A stretch of 64,000 bases of DNA, from the NCBI GenBank assembly GCA_027627225.1, contig JAPFQT010000168.1, positions 317,501 through 381,500 on the forward strand. The letters run 5' to 3'. Shown one piece after another: positions 1 through 13,400 of this stretch. A program made the translations under genes and the position numbers. The notes under the pieces are model-generated. The model saw only the letters and a program-made list of their open reading frames with translations. It had not been told where the DNA came from and ran no database searches. The stretch is from Congeria kusceri (Eukaryota > Mollusca > Bivalvia > Myida > Dreissenidae). Numbering within the stretch: position 1 is the stretch's first letter; the number at the start of each line of letters is the position of its first letter.

Positions 1-121
1 GTAGTAGTAGTAGTAGTTGTTGTTGTTGTTATTGTACTAGTTGTAGTAGTAGTAAGGTAGTAGTGATAGCTGATGTTTTAGTAGTAGAAGTAGAAGTAGA
101 AATAGTAGTAGAAGTAGTAGC

Positions 122-187
<66 letters not shown>

Positions 188-293
188 TGTAGTAGTAGTA
201 GTAGTAGTAGTAGTAGTCGTAGTAATAGTAGTAGTAGTAGTGGTAGTAGTAGTAGAGTAGTAGTTGTAGTAGTAGTAGTAGTAGTAGTAGTAG
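1..293. repeat. (GTA)n trinucleotide microsatellite
   Basis: Nearly continuous GTA/TAG with scattered GTT and GAA variants. Apparent ORFs of poly-valine or poly-threonine here are artefacts of the repeat. The flank at 320-430 resembles the flank of the 55.6-56.2 kb array. Confidence 0.95.
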
Positions 294-2789
294 TTTACCT
301 TGCGTGTGTTAGTTGTGAAAATAAGTATTACCTGCATGTGAAAGCTTCAATAACGACACTGCAACACACAGAAGTAATATGTTATTCCACATTTTCTCAG
401 CACCCCTTAAACATTTGAATGTTGTCTATTCTGTATCGTTCTAATACGTTTGACTGCATTTATTTAACTCTTTTATAAATGGTTGTATTGTTTAGAGTTG
501 GAATGCTTTTATTTACGTTGAAACAATATGAAAAAATCTCCATTGAACAAATGTAATTGGTTTTACATTTCACCCATTCTTAAGTTTCCAACATTTGGCA
601 AGTACCATTGATTGTCTCGATTGTGCAGTATTGTACCCAGCCTATCGAGTAAAACATTTACTAGGTCTAACACTTACTCCCGCCATACAAATAAACGTTA
701 AAAGTAAATTTAATTGTCTATTGGGCGTGTATGCTAAACATTGACAATAAACAGTTTGTGTTTCTTTCAGCTATGGTTGTGATGAAACTAAAAAGCTTTA
801 AATATGTTTAGAAGTTTTTGACACTCATTAGTTCTTGGATTTTGTTTGGTAATTCTATGGAATAAATTAAAATCGGTAACGAACACAGTTATACGTATAA
901 ATTGAATTAATCGTAGATGTAGTTGGTAGTGTTACTAATAATCAAGAGAACGAATTGAGTGTTACTTTTAAGATTTGGCTCTTTGATGTAAAGCTACTTA
1001 CGTTCAACAGCTGACAGACTATATAAGTGATGTTAATCTGAAAATTTTCATACATTCAGTCCAAGATTAAGCTTCACATTTTTATTTGAATCATCGAATC
1101 AACGTTGCTCAGTTTGCCTGGATATTGACATCAGAATTGTATTAAATGTGTTTACATATTTTTATTTTTACCATTATCATTTTCTAGCAGTTTGCGAATT
1201 TAAGCAAAGGTGTATACAATGAACACAACTGACCGATTGGTGGATAATTTAGACACTGCGGTGCAGTATGTACGAGTGAGTTTACAGATACCTATAATAA
1301 GACGGATTTGATGTTAGTTAAAAACGGTTGTCATTTTGCACTTAAATCGCTGCAATACATTAAATAATGAGACATGTATAAATCAGTTGATACTTTTGTG
1401 GAAAACACCTGAATATGTTGATATAAAGTGACAATGGATCCACATTGGTAGAGTAGCCAACATAACAAACAATAATGCTAACCGTGTTTAGCGACAGATA
1501 TTGCATAGCTGAAGTATGCGATGTATAGGAAAAACTCACAGATATAAATGGGCTTTCGCCTAGGCAAATATTGAATATATTTAAAGAAGCATCTCATACG
1601 AGTAGTATAAATAAATCGATTCCAATGGCACTTTTCCAAAATAATGCATCATTTAACCTAGTTATAACCTTAAAGTTGTGATAGCACTAGCTTGATGAGT
1701 TCACCTTTAAGTTTGTAAGTTAAACTTTACATCAACCAAACATTAATACGGCAACAATTCAATAATCTAAAGCAAATTCTGAAACAACGTTTAAACAGAA
1801 TTTAGTAAAACAATTGTATTTATCTTTATAGATGTTTATTTATCTTTATAGATGTTATGAAGTCATATTTAAATGTGATGTTCCCTTCTGTTCATTGGTC
1901 TGCCATAAAATATCGTTATCTGCAAACTTATCTTAACTGACTGAGCATTGGCTGTGTGCACTGGTTCAATTGATGTTCGATATGTTAAGTCAGTTTAAAT
2001 ACTGCAGTTGAAGGCATTATAACAAACATTAAAAGTTTAGAATTTCATATTTTAATTGTTCACATATTTTATTGTGTCATTCATTTACTGTACCAGACTA
2101 TATAATTATTCTGTATGTTATATAAACAACTCTAAAACAACATACAAAGGACATGACATTGTATGGGTTGTATTAAAAACAGCATGATATAATAAATATA
2201 CGTTTTGACATGCCATTATTTCCTTGAATTTGGCCCTGAGTGGGCTCTTTGGGTGACACAATGCATCCAACAAGGCTGCAAAAGGAAATCTTATAAATGC
2301 AGTCAATCACAGTTTGGTAGTAATCCAATCCTTTATATATGCAGCAGTGTATTGATTTTAGAATGCCAATACACAGGAGTACAAGACCCCGGAATTGTGG
2401 GTTCAAATAAAAAGGGGTTACACGAGATCTTTAACAAAGTAAACGCCTGTTGAATAAATTTTATCTATATTTCAGCATGAAAGTGACCTATCCATTGACA
2501 ATTTAATTGAGGCAGAAGTCTGCGCTCACGGTGCGATATGTAGTTTGTAAATGTTATTGTTATGCTCATAATATAGTGTTTGTTACCATAATTCGAACAC
2601 ACGTTCAGTATTGATCAGTTTATTGTGGAATCCATTCTTTTGTGACATACATGTAAGTTATCAAACATATGTATCCAGTATACACATTTATTAAACAACC
2701 ACTGTATACATAATAAGACGCATGTTCCAAATTAATTACACTCAATTTTTGAAATGCAATAATACAACATATACGTATAAATTATAACT
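294..2789. other. Non-coding, no feature recognised
   Basis: AT-rich sequence downstream of the receptor gene. Only short chance ORFs are present. It includes a direct repeat of TTTATCTTTATAGATG near 1818-1856. I see nothing else in it. Confidence 0.6.
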
Positions 2790-5005
2790 GAATTATTGCG
2801 ATTGGATCTACAAAGGTCATTGCAGTCGGAATGTATTCTATCACACACATTTAGTACAGTTACACTTAATAGTTCTTCACCCGCATATGAAGGGTGTAAT
2901 ATCAAGGGTATTGCGATTATTGAAAACCTGTGTTGTACTATAAATTACACGGAATACCATATTATGTTGGCTGGTGAGTTGAATGCCAGAACAGGAATAG
3001 AAAATGATTGTATTGATACTAATACAAATTTGCAATTTTTCTTGATCTAGAAGAACTATTTTTGGCATATTCTTGTATGAGTTATCGCATGTCATGCGAT
3101 TCCCATGTAAATTGCTATGGACAAAATTTGTTGAATTTATGTAAAGTGTATGAATTGTATGTATTAAATGGTCGAAGCGGGGCAGATACAGATAAAGGAA
3201 ATTACACATATGTAAGCTCCAACGGTTGTAGTGTCATAGATTACTTTGTTGGTAGTCCTGAAATATTCGACATTGTGCAAGATATGTTTGTTGATGATGA
3301 AAATTCATCTGACCATTTACCTAAAATTAAAAACAAAAGCCTATGAACGTGATACTTCAAATCAGAAACAAGTACATGTGGATGACATAGTTAGAACTGA
3401 CTTTAGTACTGATAAAAGTGTTATATATAAGCAAAATCTGCAGGCTCTTATAGAAAATTATGCACTATCGTTCACATTTGAGTCAATAGATGACATTGTA
3501 AAAAAAAATCGAAGGCATTTTAATCAATTGTGGAAACCATTTAATTAGTAAACGAAGGCGATGTGTACATCATGCTAAAACATCTACATGGTTTGACCGA
3601 GAATGCAAAAATTATACAACTGAAGTGAATAAGTCTCTGCGGACATTTCGACTTGATAACAGTATCAATAATTTAAATGATTTAGACAGGGTTACTTGAC
3701 AATAGATAATGCATTTGTTTTATATTCAATAATTAATAAATATTAATGTAGAAAGGGCAAAACAATGTATGTTGCTCTTGTAGATTTTAAAAAGACATTT
3801 GAATACGTAAACAGGGGGAGACTATACCGAACATTAATACAAAATAATATAAAAGGAAAATTGTTAAACGCCATAAAGGGTCTTTATGTGGAAGTAAAAA
3901 CTCAAGTGAGGTCACATTAAATGTTAGGTGATCTAATTAACTGTCCTATGGGTCTAGGACAAGGTTGTAATTTAAGCCCTTCTTAGTTTTGTCTATTTAT
4001 AAACGAGCTATACGAATATTTGAAAGGTAAAAATATAAGGGGCATACAATTGACACCAAATGATATTGAGATTTTTATGTTGTTATTTGCTGACGATGTA
4101 ACATTAGCATCTGACACTGTGTTTGCTTTGCAACAACAACTAAATTATTTACATGAATATTGTATTGAATATAACGTAAAAGTTAATGTACATAAAACAA
4201 AAATAGTTGTTTTTAACAATGGGGGGAGATTATCCTCAAGGGAAAAATGGTATTATTGTAATGAAAAGTTCCAATGTATTCATGGGTTTATATATGTAGG
4301 TGTTTATTTCTCTTCAACATTGTCAATGTATAAAATGGCAGAAAATATGGCTGTTAAAGCTAAGCGTGCAATTGCTTCGTTGTTGGCTTCCCTATATGAG
4401 TACTTGCAAATGGACCATAGTTGTTATTTTAAGTTAGTTGATGCTAAGTTTATGCCTTTTTCTATTTTATGGATCAGAGCTTTGGGGATTAAAATATTTT
4501 GATATTGTTGAACGTGTACATATATATATATATGCTTGTAAGAGATTTATGTCAGCACCATTGCATACATGTAATATGGTTTTACTGGGTGACTGTGGTA
4601 GATTTCCTGTACACATTTTTACATGCAGACGTGTTATTAAATATTGGTTACGTATATTAAAAATGCCATATAATCGGAATGTTAACAAATGTTATGAAAT
4701 GCTTAAAACATTTGACGATTTAGGTTTTAAAAATTGGGTATTATCGTTACTTTAACATTTGTTTTCTCTAGGATTTGGGTATGTTTGGAATCAACAAGGT
4801 GTTGTAAACGCAACCTTATTTTTGTTTCATTATTTTCAGAGATTAAAATATATATTTTTACAGACATGGTCTCAATCTTGAAATTATATGTTGCTGTACC
4901 ACCATATTAGTCTACAATTATATGTGTATTTAAATGTGCTTATGCATGTGTGTATATATATGCAAGGGCCGGTTGCCATGAAGCAAATAAACAAATTGAA
5001 TTGAA
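2790..5005 (+). mobile_element. Truncated, decayed LINE related to the 35.7-40.6 kb element
   Basis: Fragments in several frames give the endonuclease (AGELNARTG near 2970; VLNGRSGADTDKGNYTYV then CSVIDYFVGSPEIFD near 3165-3280) and a linker with W-F-D-R-E-C near 3590. RT pieces follow: VDFKKTFEYV near 3783, GLGQGCNLSPS, LFADDVTLASD near 4087 and NGGRL. The first third of the RT is missing between about 3690 and 3750. The 3' end runs to an AATAAA-like A/T tail near 5005. It lies downstream of the receptor gene. Confidence 0.82.
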
Positions 5006-6439
5006 TTCTTGAATTCACTGTTCCTGATTGAGAATAACTATAAATAACTTCACAAATCTATAAAACTACAATTGCATTGTAAAAGTTCAGCTGTTAGAAT
5101 TGTTGGGAATCAAAAGAAACACAAATGATAAAATAAATCACATTCACAACTGGCTCACTTGCTTTGCAAGTCCAACTCGATGTACTGGTGCTAATGTCAG
5201 AACCTTAATAGTCGCGTTCCGACTTTCGTACTTTACATCATTCATTTAGAGGCACAGGGTTCACTTTGAATGAACACGTTTGCGAAAATAACAATACAAA
5301 TGTATTCAGAATATAAGTGACAAAAATAGTACTACATGACCAACCGTACTATTAAACAAGATTGTTTACATAGTTTATACTTGCTAAATATGTGTGATTG
5401 TCCCGCCACGAATTGCAAAGAGAAAGTAATTTGTAAAAATGCACACCTGAACGCAATATTTTCACTCGGCGGTCAATTAATAATTCGTTTCAAATGAACA
5501 TTCCTAAATAGATACATAAATGTTATACTGTGAATTATCTTATTTACATTATCATTTAAACATACATTTATGACAACACTATCACGATATTTTGTGGAAA
5601 GAATAATTAAGTAATATTATCATGTATCTGTTCATAAATCACAAATATTAAAAAAAGAAAGAATAATAAGAAAGTTATTTAATACTACAAGATATATTTT
5701 ATTTTGTTGATAATAAACATTAAATGGATAATCGTGTGTCTTTATGCATTGTTATCAACAACAGAAACATTTAAATCAAACGCAAATAAATGGGAAATTA
5801 TACAGTGTTAAACACAAGCTGAAAGAGGTGGTTGCTCCCGTTATGTTTTCACGATTACTGTTGATCAATTAAGGATAGCTATTGCAGATCAGTCCACGGG
5901 TTGGATATTAACACAGCTTAGCACAGGATTTTGTTTGTCTATCTCTTGTTCATCAGAAACCCGCGTTCTGAACGCGAATAACAAATTACAAAATATGTAA
6001 CCGGATTATTAACACAGAGTATTATTTTAATAATGTTCAATATATGTCCAAGCATGTTATAGACGTTTGCCAACTGTTACTTTACACTATGTCATCGTAT
6101 TAAAAATGCTTCACTATTAATTCTATTAAAAATATCAATTTTTATTGCTGACCTACTGACGATACGCTCCTTTAATTTAATTATAACGAAAACGATAATA
6201 ATTGCATGAACAAGTAAATTTAATTATTGAAACAAAACGACAGGTATCGACAATTGAAAAAGTTGAAATTGTGGCTGTAACTTGTGAATACAGAAAAAAA
6301 CTCAATGGTCAAAAGTCCGTTAAAATGTTGTTTTTATTTCTTTTTGTTTTATAGGTAACTAAATATAAAACAATGATTTGGAAATGTTACCTCACACGCA
6401 TTACAAATGATAAATATCGCATTGTTCTTTGAAAACTCA
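5006..6439. other. Non-coding, no feature recognised
   Basis: AT-rich spacer between two LINE fragments. No convincing ORF, RNA gene or repeat was seen. Confidence 0.6.
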
Positions 6440-6790
6440 GCGTATCATCTCATCGTCTAACGGTAGAATCAGGCCGTTAGCAAAAACCTACTGCAATTCC
6501 ATATGATCAAATTCCATATGATCATATAAAATGTACACATTGTCAAATTATTGATGACGAATACCATTTTGTCTTAGAATGCAAGTTATTTACATTTCCC
6601 AACATGTTGATTATCTGTTCACAAGTTGTGTTTGTATAATTACTAACCGATCAGAAAAATAATTCGCTGACATCTGTGAATTAGGTTACTGTACTTAATC
6701 ATTTACGTGAATCCGTAGACATTTTTTTAAACGTTGTCGCTTTAGCAAAATATATTGCTTTTAACATAAACCACAATAAAACAAATTAGT
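6440..6790 (+). mobile_element. LINE 3' end fragment
   Basis: The sequence at about 6536-6600 encodes C-x2-C-x6-DEYHFVLEC, matching the C-terminal Cys/His motif of the full LINE. A short stretch resembling the end of its C-terminal domain follows. The flanking coding sequence is not recoverable, so this is an old 5'-truncated copy. Confidence 0.6.
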
Positions 6791-7270
6791 AAAGTACACG
6801 TTACACTTAATGTTGATGGAATATCCTTGTTATTTTATATCTTAATGCAATACATGGTTTGTAAATTTGTAGAATAAGTTACGGACACAGGAAATGCTAT
6901 TTTTTTCAAAAGCGAATAATTATGAAGGAATTATTTATCCGGCATATAATGTCGACATCGTAGAATGAGAAAACCCCTTGTTCTATATATCATCGTAGTA
7001 TGTAATAAAGGTGTATATTACGTCGGCAAATAATTCATGTTTTTTTATAATAAAATATATACGTGCAATGAAAAAACAACTAACTACATACAAAATGCGC
7101 AGAGTGTCACCATGCCATTTTTTTCTATCAAACACAAATGTCTAAGACGTCACTTTGATGGACACTCACAAACTGAACCTACAACCTATCTAATTCTATC
7201 ATGCAACTTACATCAATACATGTGTTGATACTTTGTGCGATATTATACCAGTCATTTCATACTGTTGTAA
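6791..7270 (-). other. Presumed 3' UTR and downstream region of the receptor gene
   Basis: It follows the stop codon on the minus strand. I see no AATAAA on that strand in this interval. The nearest I noticed is at about 6329-6334 (TTTATT on the plus strand), so the cleavage site is undetermined. A 63-codon plus-strand ORF here has no recognisable features. Confidence 0.45.
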
Positions 7271-7427
7271 CTAGAAAACGCCCGTATAAGTCATAATGTT
7301 TGAATTTTCTGTTTCAGCAGTTGCATAATTTGAAACACCCATCGCGTCCTTCGTGTCCGCGGCTATTGCTTCTACACCTGATGTTGGTATTGTTGACTTT
7401 AGAAATTTGTCGACTAAGTAGCCAGTC
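7271..7427 (-). CDS. Exon 26: C-terminal tail and stop codon
   Basis: Acceptor CTGACTTGCAG. The exon is 157 nt, enters in phase 2, covers residues 690-741, then TAG at 7273-7271. The tail is S/T/A-rich with tyrosines in GYLV, SNYATAE and the C-terminal MTYTGVF. The acceptor and phase fit the microexon. No functional domain is recognised. Confidence 0.8.
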
Positions 7428-10400
7428 CTGCAAGTCAGAAAATTGTTCATATATATATCTTGTGTGATAAATCGAGTGATATACATTAGTTTATTGTTTT
7501 TATTTAAATAATATTAATAGTGTATTACTATAGTTTTCACAGACACCTGTTCAACATGTTTTCAGAATATGGAATATCAGTCATTTATTATTTTGATAAT
7601 CATTGTTCATTTTCAAAATATGGAATATCAGTCATTTATTATTTCGACAATAATTGTTCATAACCTGGAGAGTATTGGCTCTATCGTATTTACTGGAATA
7701 ATTGTTAATTCACTATTACAGTACATGTTATGCCTGTAGATTCCGGTGAACTGTTTATTGGAGACATGGAACCTGTATTCACTTCATCGTATATCTGCTG
7801 ATTCCTACAATTTACAACGAGTACCCAATAGAATTACGACGACATTGTACAGTAATTACATTTTCTTCAAAGCAATCTAGCAATACTCAGAGAACACATG
7901 TACACAGAAAGTTACATTGTTTGAATTGCTACCTTATGTGTATTGAATATATACACCTATTATTATTTGAATGTTAAAACGAGTACCAACACATACCTCC
8001 AGCTTGGGTCTGCAATAAACATGACACTACTTAGATTAGAAAATGACAGTTTATTAATCGGGTACGTATTACATTAAACGTTAACTATAATTTTGGAAAG
8101 TATATATAACCGACATGGTATCACAAGAAATTAGAAAAACGTTTCAGTTGAAATTATTGATTTCTACATATTGATTTTTACCTAATGTAACATACGTCCC
8201 TTGGTTTATTTCTGAAGTGTTGTTCTCAACATTTCCCAACTCAACAGGGTTCATACACTTTTACACACATTGTCATTTAAACCTCAGTATTGTTTTCCGC
8301 TCGATATTAATTATCTGCCGTGTGGTTTTATGCAGTTTACTATACTATGTTGTTTACACAATACCTTTGTTCGCTAGATATTAATTATCTGCCGTGTGGT
8401 TGTATGCATTTTACTTTATACAAAGTTGTTTACACAATACCTTTGTTCGCTAGATATTAATTATCTGCCGTGTGGTTGTATGCAGTTTACTATACTATGT
8501 TGTTTACACAATACCTTTGTTCGCTAGATATTAATTATCTGCCGTGTGGTTGTATGCAGTTTACTATACTATGTTGTTTACACAATACCTTTGTTCGCGC
8601 AATCCTGTGTACAGGTCTGAAATAAATACTAAAATTCACAAAACTGTATATAAGGGTTAGCGAAAAGAACACTTAATGCTCGTATATACAGATGCTATTA
8701 CAACTGTTTTATTATGTGTACCTGATTGTAGTTCGTACATCTGGCTAAGAAGCAGCATACTGACATTGGTTTAAGAACAACAATTGTATTTGACTTTCCT
8801 TTGGTGATAAAAGATTAATTATAAAACATATACTGATAAAAGCCGTATTGTATATATATACATATACATATGCTACGTTTTTGTGTAATTATTATAAGTT
8901 ATTGTGATACACTTATATGTTTCATTTACATAAAATGCTTTGATTCGAATATCTCGAGCTAGATTTATATGTTTCAACCTTGGAGTAATAAGAAACATTA
9001 AATAAACTCGAAACAAAAGATATATGGTATATTTTGAAGTTCCTAAAGGCGTTCAAATTTCATTCGAAAAATATTAAATTACTTAACAGTACATTGAATC
9101 ATTGACAAATTTACTTACGTTCATCTGTGTTGCGTCCAGCCATGTTGATCTGCACGTATGTATCTACAGAAGGCGGAGCTGTAATAAATAAGCCGAATGT
9201 CTTGTGATGTAAAACTTAGATTAGAAAGTAGCCAGATACAAAACAACATAAACAAAACGTGTTATTTTACAATGTAAACTGGTTGTTATTTTGTGCGCAT
9301 AAAATCTAAATACAATTAAAAAAATGGCACATCGTAATCATGATTATTTGGCATAATCCAATTCGATACTAACCATGTAGACAACTGAAACTGATTGTCT
9401 TTTATTTTAGAAGCATCTCTGGTTTCTTTTAGAAATGTATAAAGTACCAAAGCAATACCATTTTTATTTGTTATTTCGAGGAATATATATTAGCTTTTGT
9501 TTATTTGTGTTATTTCGAGGAATATATTTTAGCTTTTTATATTATTAAAAGGTTGTAGTTGTTAACAAAGTTTGAATCCTATCAACCTATAGTAAAAATC
9601 CTACATCGGACCTGCGTCTGCTGTTGGAATACAATAAACATGTTCAAAACAGAAACAGTATATTTCTATGTTATTGACAAATACACAATATAAATAAACG
9701 TGCTTGATTCACCTCTGCGCTGAAATGGACACCTTATCTGGTACCGTCGCCTTAGTTTAATAATAATAATCACCATGGCAGCGCCGGCTACAAATCCACC
9801 GACGGTACCTCCTATGGTTGCCGCAAGTGACTTTTTATCTTCATTTGTTTGTACATTGTTTGGATGCCTTGTAGAAGAAACTACTAAAAGGAACATTAGA
9901 AACTGGGAAATTTGAGATGTATGCAACTGAACATTAATTAAGAACATGTGTAAATCATGTGTTATGCATATCACAATATCCACTTAATTGGTTTTAGGTT
10001 TTAATAAAATTTCGCTTGAACTTTAAACAGAACTTGTTTAAAATATGTTTACAGGCGTTTATAGGCGTTAAACTGACATAATAATATGTTGTTCTTTTTT
10101 TAACTAAAAGTGTATCATTAAATATTTACGGTCGCTGATTAAACATACTCTGAACTCTGCAGTTGGGGCCTGCAGGGTTTATTTTACAGTCCGGACATCC
10201 ACCAGTATCGTCACACGTGTCGTCTAGACATGTAATAATGCAGACAACGTCGCAGCTAAAGTCAGAAAGGACTAACTGTTTAAACCTGTGATGTATTGAT
10301 TACCCAAAGTCGCAATCAGATCTTACATCGTGTACTAAAGATTAGTCAGATTGGAGTTACCTTTTGATGAGATTAGACACATTAGTTGCATAGTTTTATT

Positions 10401-13400
10401 CTTGACATGCGTATGTACAAAAAGACATGATCAGAAACCTCAGCTTATATAAAAATAGAATCAAAGCATACCTCGGATACAGACACGTGTTTGTGCAGTT
10501 TAGGTCCTGAAATCCATCTTTACAAATGGAAACGCACAAACTATCGTTCTGCAATGTAATTATATGCAACATTAAAGTGTGTATGTACGAACATTCATAT
10601 CAATTATTTTCAAAATAAACAAATGTAAGTTGCAATATAACTTAGAAGCACACATATAAGCGTATTCAGAAGAAAGGAAACACTTAAATACCGAATAAAT
10701 CAACAAATACAAGTGTCGACATTTGCAGTGTTTATTACTGTTGTGAAAATTAAACAACTGTCGAGCTAATGTATACATTGCATACATGCATTGGAGTTTC
10801 TAGCTTTACAGTGATTAAAAATGAGCTAATTATGCGTTTTTCAACAATGGTTCTTATTAAATTTTCTTCTATTTTAACTCGAAGTATATCGGTATTAACT
10901 GTATTGGGTTGGTTTAATTTATGTCAATATGTCAGTTTTAAGATAATACGTACACACTTAATGTCATCGCGTTTTAAAGAGAACTATATATCAATAAAAT
11001 ATATATAAATATGTAATTGAATTTTAATAGAATACTATTTAAATGTTTTGGGGAAGCAAGATTAAATTATGATATATCATATATCATTAGGTACGCTGTT
11101 CAGTTATTCGGATAATTATACTGATGCTATTGGGTTATAATATAAAATTGTGTCTTACATCCATGTAAAAGAAAACGATAAGTACGATAGTTCTGATAAC
11201 AAATACAATCATGAGCTTAATCAGCGTGCTTATGTATAAAAATGAAAAGCAAATCTGCATAAAAAAGAAAATGACAATCGCCATTTAAGAATAACAATTT
11301 AACAGTTTAATTAAAAACACCGTAATAAAGCATACACATATTTTCTAAGATGCCTTAATCATTCAAACAGCTGTGACCTATTATGTTGAAAACTTAAAGT
11401 GGCAAAGCAGAACATATTATGATGCAAATAAAAAATATGATTTATATTGTTTTACAATAGCGGTTTGTATTAGGCAATGTCTACAATGGTTCGCTTACCC
11501 TAAGGACACGAGAGAAGCTGATAAAACTAAAACACCTTCCAGATGAGCCATACCTGGTAGCAGGTGTCATTGTAGCACAACAGACAGACCTGGTCGCAGA
11601 TATCACCATAGAAACGCCTCGTGCATGACTTGCAGTGTCCTGTGTCCCTGTCACATGTGCCGTCCCCGCAGTTCACAGGACAAGGTTTGTCACACAGCTC
11701 TCCCCACATGGTCTTTGACGAGCAGGCTGGGGAATGGATGGGAAGCAGTTTACCATAGCCTGCATAGAACGTTTGCTGATTTTTAACTAAATAATCCGTA
11801 ACGTGCACTTTACTATACGCGTACACACATAATTCACACATTCGGGATTTTAACTGTGTTATTATTGTAGACACAAAGCAAATCAAATTGCCACATTGAC
11901 GTTCATTTGTGTTCATTGTAAGCAAAATATAAAAACAAGAAGATGAAGCACCTATCCACTAGCAGAAGACTGACGCAAACAACATTAAACGCTTACAAAT
12001 AAACGCTTAGGGCAAAAAATACAGACAACTCAATGTTCGCTTTTAAACAAGTTAACCGCTCTTTCCGTTCAAACGTGTGCTATGAAATTAATAGGAAGAA
12101 ACCATGGCGGCAATGAATTCTGATACGAAACGTTATGTATGAACGTTCAGTCCTTTATTCATTTATGATTATTTGTAACCATGAAGTAAACGTAATTATT
12201 AATGCAGTTTATGAATATAATTTGTGTAGTGACGCGTGACTTAATTATGTATAGTGAGGCATGTTTATTACTATCATGTGTGTTAATTATGTTGTACTGC
12301 ATAATGTTTAATTTATTTTCCGGTATATGAACAACAAAACATAAATGCGCTTAATTGGAAAGATTCGAAAAACGTAACCAATTACAGGTATTCAATCAAT
12401 GGACATTATGACGTTTCGGTACTTTGAAGTGATTGGTATTCCAACGTATGTTTGCTTAACTGTTTATGGTTCTAAAATGTGCCACAGACTATTGGTTTTC
12501 GTTTCTTTGTTGTTGACCTAACGTCACTTGCGTTACGACCAATGATTTCATTTTCATTTGGATCTATGGTAATTTCAAGTTTGGGCCAGTGGTAAACAGT
12601 GAAGGGACCTGCGGGTCAACACAGTTGGGTGGGGTAATTTGCTAAACTCCAGACAGAATAAGAGTGCTTAATCGCAGGTCCCATAGTTACACGTCACTGT
12701 CCTGAATAGTCGCACTTCAAACCCCAGAATTCCGCATTGTATCCCTTAATTTCAATGCTCGATGGTGAATAGCTTTCATTTAGCTTGCATTTTATGACAC
12801 GCCGCAGGTGTTCTAACAAAGGTTGCCATGAAAACCCGCTACGCAGGTATTGGTGCTGCAGACACCGGAAGTGATGTCACAGCGGACGATTCCGGATGTC
12901 TCGGGCGTGCAGCTTCCACAGGCCACAGAGCAGTTGAGGGCCCATTTTCCCGCCACGCATTCTGTACACTGGCCATAAGACTGGCCATACACTTGCAAAC
13001 GACATATACACATATACAATAATCAAAGAGTTGATTATGTTTTGGATTCTGATAACTCATTTTCAGCATTTTGTTCACACATTGTCAACGACTTGATGTA
13101 CAGAATACATATGAGGATTGCCGTTGGAAACCCATGCTTAATGCAGGTCCGCACAGACTTATCCGCAACGACACTTTCCGCCTATAGTAGATTTATGTTT
13201 AGAAGAGACTTTCTTGAAACAAAAATAACAATTAAAGCGGAAAGTGTCGTCATGGATTAGCTTGTGCGGACTACAATGGCTAATTCGGGACAACACTTTA
13301 GGCACCTGTTTTCACCCGCTTTGCACGTCAAACTCGCGCCAGTGGTCCTATCACACGTGGCAGCGCCTGTTAACGGGCAGGTCATATTACACGTGTCGCC

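Noticed and set aside
29..337. Poly-threonine and poly-valine ORFs over the GTA microsatellites (also 55685-56514).
   Set aside because: They are translations of simple trinucleotide repeats with no flanking gene structure.
11498..11516. Possible 19-nt exon between exons 20 and 21 with AG and GTAAGC borders.
   Set aside because: In the required phase 0 it contains TAG, and exons 20 and 21 already join in phase.
12604..12684. Short inverted repeat GGGACCTGCG/CGCAGGTCCC as a transposon.
   Set aside because: Ten-base arms over 80 bp without a second copy are too weak to call.
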